Assembly: GCA_029168955.1 (NCBI GenBank)
Contig: JAPDOI010000022.1
Span: 744,001 to 808,000, forward strand
DNA: 64,000 nucleotides
Direction of reading: 5' to 3'
Source: Aplectana chamaeleonis
Taxonomy: Eukaryota; Nematoda; Chromadorea; Rhabditida; Cosmocercidae
Shown in pieces: positions 20,991-32,896 of this stretch (position 1 is its first letter; every line of letters starts with the position of its first letter). The notes under the pieces are model-generated. The model ran no database searches and was not told the DNA's origin. It saw only the letters and a list, made by a program, of their open reading frames with translations. The position numbers were made by a program, and so were the translations under genes.

Positions 20991-23250
20991 ACTATGATGC
21001 CTTTGAAAGCTCAAAAAATTTCTTCAAATAGAGATTTGAATATTCTGTAATTAGGGCTGATTCAAGATGCGGATTATGAATTCGGCATCCAATTTGGGTC
21101 AGTATTGCACTCACAGGGGAAGTGTTTTTAGTGGTAAACGCATCTGCGAAAACCATTATTATTGTTAGTATCTCTTGTGACTCAATAGCAAAACTGCGCA
21201 GTATTCCGACCCGAGCTGCAGGTTCCAAGAAGTTATAGGCGTTTTTCAAGCTTCCGTCATTGTCCGTACGGATGTATATCTTAACGTGAACTTTACATAC
21301 GTCTTAGTATAATTTATTCAAAAGGCAAGGAGTTTGGAGTTTTAAAATGTTCTCGATGGCTCAAAACTTGTACGTAGTTAATGGTCTGAATCTGGAGGTT
21401 ATTTGTCGAAGTTCCGAGGTTTACTGCAGGTTATGTAGGTAACATGTCATTTAGACGAAAAGCATCTCAGTATTTGTTTTCGACAAACGGACGTTGCTGC
21501 ATTCCACCCAATAATCCCGTATACGAATTCGAGTAAAGTCGATTTTTGACCATAAACATATTCACGTAATCTACCGACTGCCAGATAAACGGACGTCAGA
21601 TTCGTGTTTTGCAAATAACCCATAAAGGAACATTTTGATCCATTTCTATCGTAGCGTTCAGGAAATCGTCAAGAGTCACATTTTGCCCTCGAATTTCCCC
21701 CGTTTAGATGCTTTGAGCGAAGTTACTCGACAACTCTAGAAAATTGGCAGAAAAACCCCAGATTCGTGATCAACGTTCCAAATAACCCACCTAGGAGGAT
21801 TTTAAGTTAGATCTGGAACTTTTTTCTAGAGAGCTTCCAGAGTCGTGTAATGGGTATTAATAAACGCCTAACCGAAAATCCGTACGTTCGGAAATTGTGC
21901 CTTCACCCAAAATTTGCTCACAAGGGAAGTGTTTAGAGTGGTAAACGCATCTGCCAAAACGACTAGTATCGTTAGTATCTCTAGTGGCTCAATAGTAAAA
22001 CTGCGCAGTATCCAGCCCCGAGCTGCAGGTTCCAAGAAGTTACAAGCTTAAAAAGGTCGTTTTTTGTGCTTTTTGTACCCTCCAAAAAGGGCATTAATCT
22101 TTCGAAAATTCGGAAACGGACCTCATAAATGTGTTCAGCGCCCAAAACTACCCCCCTGAGCAAAATTTGGGTGAAGGCGCATTTTCCATACTTTGTCCAG
22201 ACTGACAGCGTTTTGGACTTGTACGGATTTTCGGTTGGGCGAATATTTATACCGATTAGAGGGCTCTGGAAGCGTTTTAGAAAAATGTTCCAGATTTGAC
22301 TTGAAATTCTCTCAGGGAGGTTTTTGGGGGCGCTGATTACGAATCTGTAGTTTATTAGTCGATTTTCCAAAGTTTTCGGCTAATTTCGTTCGAAGCTTCC
22401 CAACCGGGGAAAATTTCGAGGGAAGAACGCCACTTTCGAAATTTCCGGATTTCTTCGTTACATGTGTTTCAAAATCATTCTGCTGAGGGTTATCGGGAGT
22501 GCTAAACACGAATCTTGAGTCTGTGTTTTATCGATTTCCTTTTTGCTAATTACGGTAGTTTACGGTGGGTATACTGTAGTTTGGTCAAAATCTCAGATTT
22601 TACTCCAAAATTTGTTTACGGGGGGTTACTCGGGGTGGAGAATAATGAATTTGACGTCCTGTCGGTTGATTTGCAACATACTAAGGTGGCTTTTTTCCCA
22701 CTAAATGACATGTTACCTACCGTAACCTGTTGTAAACCTCGGAACTTCGACAAATGGACTCTAGATCTGTGTTCACCACCCTAGATTACTCCCTACTTAC
22801 AAGTTTTGGGCTAAATCCGAGAAAATTTTTGAAACTCCTAAAAATGTCTGCTTGCCTTTTCGCGAGGCTTAAAAATGCCTATAACTTGTTCGAACCTGCA
22901 GCTCGGGGCGGATACTACGCATTTTTACTATTGAGCCAGAAGATATACTAATGATACTGGTCGTTTTCGCAGATGCGTTTACCACTCTAAACACTTCCCT
23001 TTGTCAGGTGGGTAGTTTTAGGCTCTGATCACTATTATGAGGTCCGTTCCCGGATTTTCCGCAGACTAATGCGCATTTTTGAAGGTACAAAAAGCACAAA
23101 AAACAATGTTTTGAGATTGCAACTTCGTGGAACCTGCAATCGCGCAATTTACTATGAAGGCTCAAGAGATACTTACTACTATACAAGTCGTTTTGCAGAT
23201 GCGTTTACAGCCATAAACACTTCTCTTATTTATATGAGGCGCCCTCGAAA
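20990..23250. repeat. Nested palindromic repeat cluster, centre near 22040
   Basis: Blocks recur in both orientations. A block at 21105-21250 (GGTAAACGCATCTGCGAAAA, CCCGAGCTGCAGGTTC) is inverted at 22870-23010. 21310-21480 (TTTGTCGAAGTTCCGAGGTT, GGTAACATGTCATTTAG) is inverted at 22690-22870. 21780-21905 (CTGGAACTTTTTTCTAGA, CCGAAAATCCGTACG) is inverted at 22150-22325. A central block 21905-22150, itself a longer version of the first block, has another inverted copy at 23010-23250. The three pairs share a centre near 22040, so this is a roughly 1.9-kb imperfect palindrome with extra copies. No coding sequence was recognised. Confidence 0.75.
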
Positions 23251-25954
23251 TTCCATCATTTTACTTTCACATTGTAGTGAGTGAATGGATGGAAACTTGC
23301 AGAATGTCGTGTTGGGTAGAAAACTATAGCATTTATACAGTAGCAATAGCTATATTAGTACACAGGTGATACATATCCGCTGGTCCTTGGGAATAGAAAG
23401 CAGGAGTTGCGGTCAGTGTATCCTTTACCTTCGCGCCCCATCAAGTACCGAGATGACCGTGGATTGAATTGCCTTTCTCCTGAAATGTTTACGCATCATG
23501 TATGTATGTGTGCTTTCGGGAACAGCAGGGTAGTTCACTGTAGTTAACGCCGAATCGTTCCCTACCTCCATGACTGCACATATGGTATGCCAACTGACGA
23601 CTATCAGCATGTAACTTTTCGAGCAGTACTCGCAGATATACTTTGGCTTTGGATCGCACATCGTTGTAAACCTGGAAATGAGGATTGAAACAAGTGCTTG
23701 TATAGTTTGTTGTGCCACCCACTTGCAGCCAGAGATATCAGGACTGATAATGCGCAAGTTCCCGTAATAACACTAAGTAGCAACTGCGGTGCAAACGCAG
23801 CATGCACGCTCGACCAGGATATACGTTTGTTCTATAAACTATACATAATGGCTTTATTTTGTGCGTAGCGTCTGTGTGTAGTTCGTGTGCCTGCGAGAAT
23901 GAATGGTAATGGGGTCGGTCTGTCGTAGACAGTCGAAACCTGACTGTCTCATCCACTGCCCATGTATGCGCGCAGAGATGTGCGTAATTACGACCACTCT
24001 GGAGATTTGGAAAATGTTTCGAGCACCAATTTCAACACTTTACGGAAGTCTCCCGTAAGTTGTTGGAATCAATTGCTGCAAGTTGCGCCGCTTCATGCCT
24101 AACGTGTTCGTAACATTTTCGGAAAATTTTCATAATTTCTAGAATGTTGACTACAACTATTAGCTTGTGGCAGAAATAAAATCGCGGTTTTCGTGAGAAA
24201 AGCCAGTGTTCTCACCTCTGTTCAGGCGGTTTTGGCAAGGCGCACGAGCAAAAATGAAGGGTGGAAAACGATTGAAATCGACTTCAATAAAGTGAAAATA
24301 ATGCAAAAGCCTTTCAGTTAGTTGTTCCTGCAAATATTTGTCACACCTCCGACGTTCATCAGGTTGTCTGCCGAATAGCGCTACTTGTAACTAACGACAC
24401 TAAACTGCAAATTTCTTCACGCTCACAAGGCCCATCAGAGAACATTATTTTAGCATTTTAAGTTGCTCGTAGCACTTTAACGAAAACTTCAGAGTAACGA
24501 CTAACAAATTGAAGAAGACTAACGGGCCTCTTAGGGTGGGTGTTACGTCTGACGACTAACGAAATGAAGAATGCGCAACTTTTGTGTTAAGCAATACCAG
24601 AATCTCGTTAGGAATTCAATAGTCCATTCACATCGCGCTCCAACCCAAGGACTACATCAGGAATGATACATAGTTCCATGTTGGATTATTCGAGGTGGGT
24701 GGTACAAAATGAATAAACTCTTCAGTATTTATTATTTCTACTGACACATAAGCTTCGCGGTTCTGGAACCCCCACATGATGACAGCAATCGAAAATTGCG
24801 TAAGGTTAGGACGCAGCATTTATATGCGAATTCGTGTCGGTCGTGCGACTTTATGGTAGAGCTCACTGGACCAGTTCCGATACTGATGACCGGCTCGAGC
24901 GAAGGTTTTGACAGAAGGAGAGTATCAGAGATGATCATATGAGAGCGGCGCCTGCAGGCCACCAACAGCGCACCGACGGGAATTGTATCCGATTGGATTG
25001 TAGAGGGGCGTCATCCTCCGATTTTCTTCAATCATAAATTCGAAATATGGTATTTCTATAAAATGGTGTTGGGACCTCTCCGTGCATGAACTTTTCATTT
25101 GGGTGCTAATTTCTTCCGACTTTTCTCCTTTTGTGGGAGAAACTTTGAGGCTCAACGCTCGCGCTCCACTCGCGACGCTGAGAAGGGAACAATTTCTGCA
25201 AAGTTGGTGCAGTTCTCTGTGTTGCAAATTTTCTGCACTTAAAAAAGCGAAGAGCTCAGGAGAGTTTCCTCGGTTTCCCATAATGCATTTTCTCACCTAA
25301 AAAAGGACAAAATCGACAAACCTTACACGCTCGAGTATTAGGCTTTCCACTCATATTCTTAATTATGTATATGTAGGTTTGCAGTTTGAAGTACTTTGCT
25401 ACTCTAACAAAGAACGTGATTGTTTGTTTAATGGACATGCATATTTTGGAAAACATACATCTCTTCCTGCCTTCTTTCTTTTTCTATTCACCAGGCTTTC
25501 TTCTGCCTCAACTGTGTTTATTTTCGAAGCCTAAATTTTTAACGGCTTAACGATTAAGACCTAATGACTAACGACGGTTTTGGCCGATTAACGTCTCACA
25601 ACTAACGAGTTACAAGACTTCAGACATTACACACATCCTCGTTGCCTCGGGAAAGTGGAGAGCGCGCTTTTGTGTCAATGGGTAAATGCCTACTGAGAGT
25701 ACGCAGCGTATGGTGTGGGTGTGCTCCAACTAGTGACATCCATCGAAGGTTTGGAGCTGCTCAGTACTGGAAAGGCTGATGGAAAAACCGACGAAAACGC
25801 GATGCGAGTAGAGAAATGGCGGGTCGTTTTTATACCCGGAGAAGGAATTGGACGAGTTACCCTGCAGCATGCACCCTCGGATTAATTCGCGAGAGCATAG
25901 CGATAAAATGTTTGAGACATATATCGGGATCTTAATTTCACGTGCTGCGTCAAG
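23251..25954. other. Unassigned sequence
   Basis: No gene recognised. A pair of minus frames (25296-24925 and 24965-24738) reads as if it could derive from one longer degraded coding sequence, since a reading continues across the frame change, but I cannot name a family. 23425-23757 minus (110 codons) likewise has no recognised motif. Confidence 0.35.
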
Positions 25955-26165
25955 CCAGCCCGGTCGGTGGAGTCGAGCTCCGCAGTAATCTCCATAGGGT
26001 GCTCTCGCCTATATGTTGCAAATGATAGACGCAGAAATTTACTGGGAGCCAAAAATAGAGCTCGGCTTCACCAGCACCTGGTTGGCTTATGGGGCTCGTA
26101 AAGTGCTAAGAGCCCGATATATCATTCGACGCATAATTCTATGATGAAGATTTGGAGACAGCTTT
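25955..26165. repeat. Dispersed repeat family, copy 2
   Basis: Same-orientation relative of 6345-6570. Shared words include GGTCGG, GACGCAGAAATT, GAGCTC, TGGTTGGCTTATGG, CGTAAAGTG and CGATATATCATTCGA. No terminal inverted repeat, tail or protein is visible. The two copies differ enough (about 30%) that amplification was not recent. Confidence 0.6.
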
Positions 26166-27785
26166 CACCAGAGCACCATCTCTTAGCTAAAAAAAAGTTA
26201 AGAAAAAGTTATGAACGAAAAGCCGATAGCTTCAAGCAAATCCATGCACTTCATAAAATAAAATCGGCTGGAAGAGTGGGAGATATTTTTCAGCCCAAAA
26301 ACGCTATTCGATGCACAATTTGGTAGAAAATCTCGAAAGCCACCGCTACTAAAGAGAGGGCTATTCAAGGAGCACAAAAAATTTTTGACGAAAAATCGGC
26401 AGCGACACCTCCTCCAATCTTAGAAAATGACTTGCAATGGGATGTCGGATCGCACTTTAATTCCTTTTTCGAGGGTTTTTCTCTGAACTTTGTCGATTTT
26501 CTCAGTTGTGAAGGGTCTCCCCTCACCTGCTCTGAGGTGAAGGTTGGTGCAGTACCCGGCTCTACTTAATGAAGCTATGGCGACCAGGAATCACTCTATC
26601 GTTGACGACCGTGGTGAGGATGGCGTACATGCTGTGTGCTTCAGCAGGGCTCGCCGCAGTACTGCGGACCACGACATGGACGGAGTATCCTTCCCCGGAG
26701 GTCGGCCTCACCCCTTTTGAATGGACGGACCCCAAAACTCGCTTCTTTCTTCCAACACGAACTTGTTCGACAAAATTTCGCAGCACGTAAGGATAAAAAA
26801 GTTGTCGAGTGGGAGGCTACCGACTGGAGCACGCACCCTTGCTGATGAAGCTTTTCAATGAGCGTTACGATTTGATTGCCAGGATACGCCACGCTTTGAG
26901 TTGCGGCATGTGCGTGAAAAATGCAGTGGTGCAATGTATGCAACACAAAGTGCTCGCTTATGGCGAAGTAAGTATTATGGGAGAACTTCAAACTAACCCC
27001 CCAGGCAATATTTACGACTACAGGTGTCCTAGACCTTTTCTGAAGCTTTTCCGCTTAACACACCCCCAAAAGCAAGAGAGAAAGGCTGAGATGTTATTTT
27101 CTCTCACAATTTTTTCTTGTCGCCACTGTTACGGAAAATAATGGTGACGTCGGTTTTCCACAGCGGTTACATTATTTGAGTGCATCTCCAACCTTCCAAG
27201 AACACGACATGCATGTCCATTTACTAGCATTATAGAAGCGTAAAACTGACCTTCAAGGCGATGCTTTGGCTCGAATCACTTGCTCCCAACATATGCCGGC
27301 GTTTGGTATGTCCTGCAGCAGTGCCACTCGGCTTGTTGATGGATGAACCAACACTGGACCCAGCCAGTGAAGCTCCCTGAACACCTCATTTCTTTTCTCG
27401 CTTTCTCTCCAAAAACAGTGAAAGATTTTCGTGTTTTTGCACCTTCCCAGCTTTCTCCTGCTCAATGTCATCGGGATGCTTGGTGGTACCAGCATTTCCG
27501 TGTATGAAAAGAACGTTCGACCACATTCACATTTGTACCCGCCTCGGCGTCTGAAAACGATGATCTGTAGCCAAAGGCATCCTTTGCAACTTTTCAATCC
27601 ACTGATAGCTGTTCTTGAAAAACTTCCCGTGTGTGACTGCCAGAAAGGTGAATTGCAGACCACTGTCAAGAAAAAAGAAGTCAGAGAAAGAATGGTCCAT
27701 TAGTTTCAGTAAACTCCCAAAGCACATCAAATCGTTGCGGTAGAAAGAATTCACTTCCCTTTCAGAGGCAATGTTCGTGATCATG
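26166..27785. other. Unassigned sequence with degraded-looking frames
   Basis: Frames of 110-138 codons occur on the plus strand at 26809-27141 and on the minus strand at 26641-26991 and 27253-27669, overlapping shadows on both strands. None shows a domain I recognise. The G+C rise at 26540-26860 suggests an old coding or transposon origin. I do not call genes here. Confidence 0.35.
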
Positions 27786-28800
27786 TATTTATTCATTTAT
27801 TCATTCCATTCATTCATTCATTCATTCAACGACTTTATTGTGGAAATAAAGAAACATACATATACACGTGTATGTGAATGAAGATTCTTTGTTAAAGTAA
27901 AAAAAAAGATGCATAACAATGTGCAGAAGTGAGAAGGGGGACAAAATATGATTTTTTTTTTAGAGGAACATTTTTCTTTTGCCAATTCGAATGACATCTA
28001 GTCTCAAGGTACTTGAGTTGCCACCACTTGGGACAAAGAAAAGCACAACAAGCTGGAAAAACCCGTCACATTAGATTATTAGTAATACCCTTTTAATCAG
28101 AGTGGACGCTCACTCGTTCCTTTGTAATGACCTGAGATCGTACTTGGATAGTCTACATACTTCAGAAAGATGAGAAAAAGTTTCCGGATTCAGCGATTTC
28201 TGCTGTAAATTGTTCCAAGTTCCTGACAACCCTGGAACGCAAAGGAATTCAATATGCTGCCCTTTAGAGGTGAATTTCCAGTTCAAGTTGGAATCCATGT
28301 TTGCGAGAATTCGGACATGGTGGCGAGTAAACACGAAAAGGCTGTCAAAGGGAATGTCGCCAAAAACCATGCTTGATCTTATAGCACAGATGCAAATCAA
28401 ATTCAGCTCTGGCGATATCGTAAGGTATTTAAACACTCAGTGCATATCCAAACGAGCTGCATAATCTGGAACTTCTCTGTTTGGGAATACTTTGGTGAAC
28501 ACACGTCTAGAGTATCGTTTTGCACATTTTCACGATCTCATCATCTTCCACTGTGGAAGGTGACCAAACCTGAGTACAGTACTGCAGTGAGGGGTCGGCA
28601 GTAAACGGTTAATGCTTTCTTCCATAGTGAACAAGACAGGGATGTTTCAGGGATCTCAAAAATACAGTTAGCCACGAGGTAGCTCTTATACTTGATCTTC
28701 TCGGAGTGAAGAAACAATGATAACTTTACACGATTTTTGGATGTATTTTTGCCGTAACTGCGGTTTTTCGCAGAGCACGTTAACGTATGTTTCACACAAG
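27786..28800 (-). mobile_element. CR1-like LINE 3' fragment with GAAT tail
   Basis: On the minus strand 28700-28100 carries the carboxy-terminal part of a CR1-type reverse transcriptase: SLQYCTQVWSPST (28600-28560), then RRVFTKVFPNREVPDYAARL in another frame (about 28515-28455), a YKI block, and WNNLQQKSLNPETFSHL (about 28215-28165). About 250 bp of 3' untranslated sequence follows and ends in CCACAATAAAGTCGTTGAA plus tandem GAAT units (complement of ATTCATTCATTC at 27786-27828). The copy is 5'-truncated, as usual for target-primed reverse transcription, and frameshifted. Confidence 0.8.
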
Positions 28801-29585
28801 GTGTCGAGTTGATTGCAAAACGCTTGGCTCAGGCAAGATTGAAACAGCATTTTCCCCTTCCCAGGAGAGCGCCTGTATTGCACTGCACCATCAGAGCCCC
28901 CAGCGCCGCCCTCATTCAACTGCTCGGTTAATCTTCACCGAAGCAATAATGATAGCCCAGTTGGAAAGCCAGAACACCGCGAAAACAAGAGGACCAAGCG
29001 CCTTCAGGAGGCCGGCTTTGAAAAACGTTCCAGTGGTCTGATTGCGATCAGCTTGGATCCCATTACTGCCACGCCTTTGACCTGCGACCACCAGCGCGTA
29101 TTTTTTCTCAAAAAAAGACCATGGATTGGCAAAAATTTTGGACTGAAAACCTTCAGAAATCTTAGTCAGCCCCTAAAATTGATAGTCCCGTTGTTTCCTG
29201 GAATATCAAAATCGTTGCTAATGACTGCAGTTGAAAGGGTATGGCCGTGATGCACAGCCCTATCGTTTGCTGATGGCAGCACCTGGAACCCAGAAGGGCC
29301 CAACCAGACCATAAGGAACTTTCCTCCTAACAAAGGGTATTTGCCATGGCTAATCTGACCATTTGAAATACGTTGGATATTTTCCCTAAGGATCTGCTCG
29401 CTCTCTCCGGATCTGAACTCAAATTTCTGCTGCAGAGGAACGCGAAAAAATCAAGTAGCTATTCAAATTCCGTACTTTCTAGCGCGCAAATGCGTACTTG
29501 GAACGACTTCGAAGGATCACGGATAGATTTTTCAAGCTCGAGAATTCTTCTTACACCCGGTCGCCGGAGATGCGTCTTTGGTATT
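28801..29585. other. Unassigned sequence
   Basis: No supported gene. 28686-28919 on the minus strand may add a little more degraded LINE coding sequence upstream of the CR1 fragment, but the similarity is too weak to place a boundary. From 29040 to 29585 I see nothing recognisable. Confidence 0.4.
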
Positions 29586-29893
29586 AGGGTATGGTATACT
29601 TTGCGACACACGGTCGCGTCGCTCTGCCTTCAGCGACAGCGATCGCCTGTCGCGGCAGCGCTGCCCGCTAAACCTCTCGCTGTCGCAGTGCGCTGCACGT
29701 GGCAGCGACAAAGCTTCGGCACACTGGCACTGTGTCAGCCCTCCGCGACACGTCGTCGCTGCGACAGACGTGCGGCAACTGCTCCACTACGACGACCGGG
29801 ATCCCGTTACTCCCAATGCGGGTCCGGCCACGATTGGTGCTAGATTACACGCTTGCCGCTCATGACAGCCTTAACAAAGTATACCATATTCCT
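29586..29893. mobile_element. Possible MITE with short inverted ends and GCGAC-rich core
   Basis: AGGGTATGGTATACTTTG at 29586-29603 is mirrored by CAAAGTATACCATATTCCT at 29875-29893 (two differences). The interior is unusually G+C-rich, built of GCGAC/GTCGC words, and includes the inverted repeat GCGACAG-CGATCGC-CTGTCGC near 29634. No transposase frame or clear target duplication is visible. Confidence 0.5.
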
Positions 29894-30609
29894 TATCTGG
29901 AGCCAAGAATGCAGCGTAAAGTTGAGGGTGCGCAAGCGTACCGCGCTGCGTGCTACGAGAACAGGGCAGCTGCTATGCGCGACGCTGTCGATGGTCAGTC
30001 GTGTCGCACACTTATCATAATCGCGCTCGCCGTTTAGCGCGTCATTATGGAGCAACGTATCGTTGCTGTTCCTTGCACCAGTGACACAGCGAAGCGACAG
30101 CCGCGTTATAATCGCCTGAACTTGTTTCGAGACGATGGAGCCTGTATGCCAAGCATGTTTCTAGGTATGGGCGGTGTTCAGTCCCCACATCTGAAGAGTG
30201 TTACGAGAATTCAGCGTGTCATCATCAGGTACTATGCTTATCTGGGCCAAATTCCGGTCCGCAAATGCGTCTCGACACGCCTTTGCAGCCACGCACGCGC
30301 TCGAGTCAGCTGCGGTTTTCAGCGCCAAAGTCGACCTCGATGTGGCTTTTTCTGGACACACAATTTTTTCTAATTTTCTTGAGTTTCCAGTTGCCAAAAC
30401 CCACCTAGAGTCAGCAGATCGGCGGCTTGGCGGCGCTGGAAGTTCTTCTTGACTCAGGAGCGTGCGGCCGGAAAGCGTGTCGAGACGCAATTGCGGACCG
30501 GAAGAATTTGTGACCCAGATAAGCACAGTAGAATGAAATATTCTCTACAATGACGTCGTTTCGGAAGGAACGATGTCTAGGTGACAAACTGCGATTCAGA
30601 AAAACACCA
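29894..30609. other. Unassigned G+C-rich sequence
   Basis: Frames of 108-121 codons occur on both strands (30047-30373 plus, 30161-30526 minus) and overlap each other. No family recognised. Repeated CGAC/GCG words continue from the preceding element. Confidence 0.35.
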
Positions 30610-30931
30610 CAAGAACAGATACGCCAGAACGGGCTACCGCGTCTTAGGAATGATGTTATTCGGCTCTCGTAAACAAAATTGATAACACCGATTTGATAAA
30701 GCGATAGGGTATAAAAGAAGTGGAGAAAGGTAAGTCTTTCAGTCACCAAACCGTCCTTCTCCAGGGGTCAAGATTGAGGATCTACCTGGACTACAAAGCA
30801 GGAAAACAGCTCCACCTATGAAGTAAAAGATGTAGCGAAATTGGAGTCCAAACTTTGAAAAATTTAGAGCCAACTCTCGAGTGGGAGATAACTGGTAGCC
30901 CCCATTCTGGCGCACTTAACTATCGTTCTTG
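30610..30931. mobile_element. MITE-like element, family copy 2 (inverted relative to 11069-11387)
   Basis: The right end (GGCGCACTTAACTATCGTTC then TT) is the same terminal repeat as in the element inside the RTE. The left end AAGAACAGATACGCCAGAAC then GGGCTACCGCGTCTTA is a shortened and diverged version. The reverse complement of 30640-30730 aligns with 11270-11345 of the other copy (GTTTACGAGAGC, GAATAACATCATT, CTTTTATAC). Length is about 322 bp against 319 bp. It is non-coding. Confidence 0.8.
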
Positions 30932-32700
30932 GTGAGAACACCGCTCTCGTCACCTGTCAATTCGGCCGAGGTATTTCTAAAGTAAAGTACTTGAAGAACT
31001 GTCAACACTGAATTTTGACTTCTTTCGAATCAGCCTTTGGCCCGACACTCCTAATACCGCTAGTCTGTGATTACACAGAAGTCTACGAGTTCTCACTTTA
31101 TCTTCTGTTCCACTTATGTTCCATGGTTTCTCTAATGTGCTATACGTGTGGTTTTCCGTCGTAAAGGATGTTCGCTGGTTTTGTTCTCAAGAACATCTGC
31201 CGGCTGCCAGTCTCCAGCGCTGCAGCTGGCCCGAGTAACGAAAGTTTTCTCGTTGTAATACGCTATCGTGACAAAAGTTGCCCTGCAAATCCAGCTCAAG
31301 AAACACGTATGTTCGAGAGAGGCCTTGCAGCGGCAAACTGAACTCCAGTTAGATATCAGTGGTTGATGACCCACGAAACCGAAAGTAAGAGATTCCTCCG
31401 AAAAGAAATGCCGAATTGCAATCCCGATAAGCTAAGTCTTTTTCAAGGATTTCCTTGCATGGCTAACTAATTCTAAAATGATTCAACGCTGTCCAGAAAC
31501 TAGTAAAAATCCATGTTTCACAATATTGCGCTCTAATGCAAGAACCACCCATATTCCGGGCTGTTTATGCTTCGATTCAAATAGTACCAACTTCACTAGC
31601 GCTCATCAGTCTCTGCTTCAATCGGAAGTACAATATACAATCCCGGACAAGTAATGTTCTCATTACAGCCGTTGATCATTGTTTTCAGGTACAAAATTGA
31701 CTAGAGAAGGACTTTCGATACCCGCGATGTTTCGAAAACGTCCCAGTAGAAGTTGTGAAGTGATAGAGTTAAATGTAACAAATATGCATGTTGCAGGTTA
31801 TCCCAACGGACCATTCCTCTCATTCAAAAAAAGATTGAAAAGTGATCAAAACTATGCTTTGCTCAATTTCAGCAAACAAGCAGATGATGTCAATACATAT
31901 TCTCTTTAAAAACGCTTCAAGTTACGATGAAATTAACCGTCACAAAATTTGGCAACTCAAATGTGGCTCTTTCGTAAGCCGTTTTCAAGATTCGCGCTCC
32001 TCTTGTCACTTGATTAAAGCAGTTCTTAACAATTAGCAGAGGTGGCTTAGTGGATAACGAAATGGACTACCAAGCGGCGACGGAGGAGCGAGGGTATGAG
32101 TCCACAAATCTTGCCACGCAACTTCTGCCATATGGAATTCACTAGATTGTTTGTTTATCCGGTATTCCTTTTTCACAGTCCAGTTGTGTATTTCAGAGTT
32201 TTGTAATTTATGTTTTTATGCACTGGCACAGTCATTGTGCTGAATCACTGACATTTGCTGCTCTATGACAGAAATCAGGGTGGACAACGTCCCGAAAGAG
32301 TTGATCCCCTTTAGGTTTGATCTGGTATATCACGTTTTTGGCCTAAATCGTACTTATGGATTTGAAAACTATAGATGTCTCGTTCTGCCATGTGGATATT
32401 ACGGAATTTTATTGCTTTCCGGAGAGTGCATTGCTTGATAGAATCCAGCCTTAGCTGATGTTGAATATTATATTCTTATAACCGTCTTATTCTACACAAA
32501 ATTTTCTAAGTGAAGTGTTACAAAAAAATTGGAACACTTGTATTTATGCCATCAACAGAAAAGGAAATGAAAATCGGTAGGCAAAGTAATAAATCTCTTT
32601 TTGTGGCCATTACAGCCGTACATTTCACTTTTCAGCGGGCGACCAGCATTTAGCTTGATTTTACATACAACCTATCCACCAAAAATAGGCCTGGCGTGTG
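30932..32700. other. Unassigned sequence
   Basis: No gene supported. An open stretch beginning at 31690 just after TTGTTTTCAG could be an exon-like remnant (76 codons to 31909), but there is no partner exon and no recognised protein, so I leave it uncalled. The tRNA-like segment at 32036-32135 is listed separately. Confidence 0.4.
32036..32135 (+). repeat. tRNA-like sequence (SINE head or tRNA pseudogene)
   Basis: TGGCTTAGTGGATAACG fits an RNA polymerase III A box and D-arm, and GGGTATGAGTCC about 50 bp further is a B-box-like sequence with two differences from GGTTCGAGTCC. The segment as a whole resembles an arginine-type tRNA frame but does not fold with correct arm spacing. I read it as a degenerate tRNA or the head of a tRNA-derived SINE, not a working tRNA. 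Confidence 0.4.
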
Positions 32701-32896
32701 ACCGCGCGGCGCAATCAAAGCGGATTGTAAGTGAGTTTTCTTAGTCCGGCCGACGACCTTTTTCCATTGTTTGAAATTCTTCGTCCTATATACATACAGT
32801 CCAAACGGTTGTAAAATTTCAAAAGAAAAGCTAAAAAGTCGTCGGCGAAAGTAAGAAAATTCACTTGTAGTAATCTACTTCAATCGCATGCGCGGT
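32701..32896. mobile_element. 196-bp foldback element
   Basis: The left arm (ACCGCGCGGCGCAATCAAAG, GTGAGTTTTCTTA, GCCGACGAC, TTTGAAATT) and the reverse complement of the right arm (ACCGCGCATGCGATTGAAG, GTGAATTTTCTTA, GCCGACGAC, TTTGAAATT) match over about 80 bp each at roughly 75%. Only a short spacer of about 35 bp separates them. No coding capacity, consistent with a small palindromic MITE. Confidence 0.75.

Noticed and set aside
26641..26991. 116-codon minus-strand gene
   Set aside because: Overlaps comparable frames on the opposite strand, has no recognisable domain, and the region looks like decayed repeat sequence.
31679..31909. Exon beginning after TTTTCAG
   Set aside because: The acceptor site is plausible, but no matching upstream exon, donor or recognised protein could be found.
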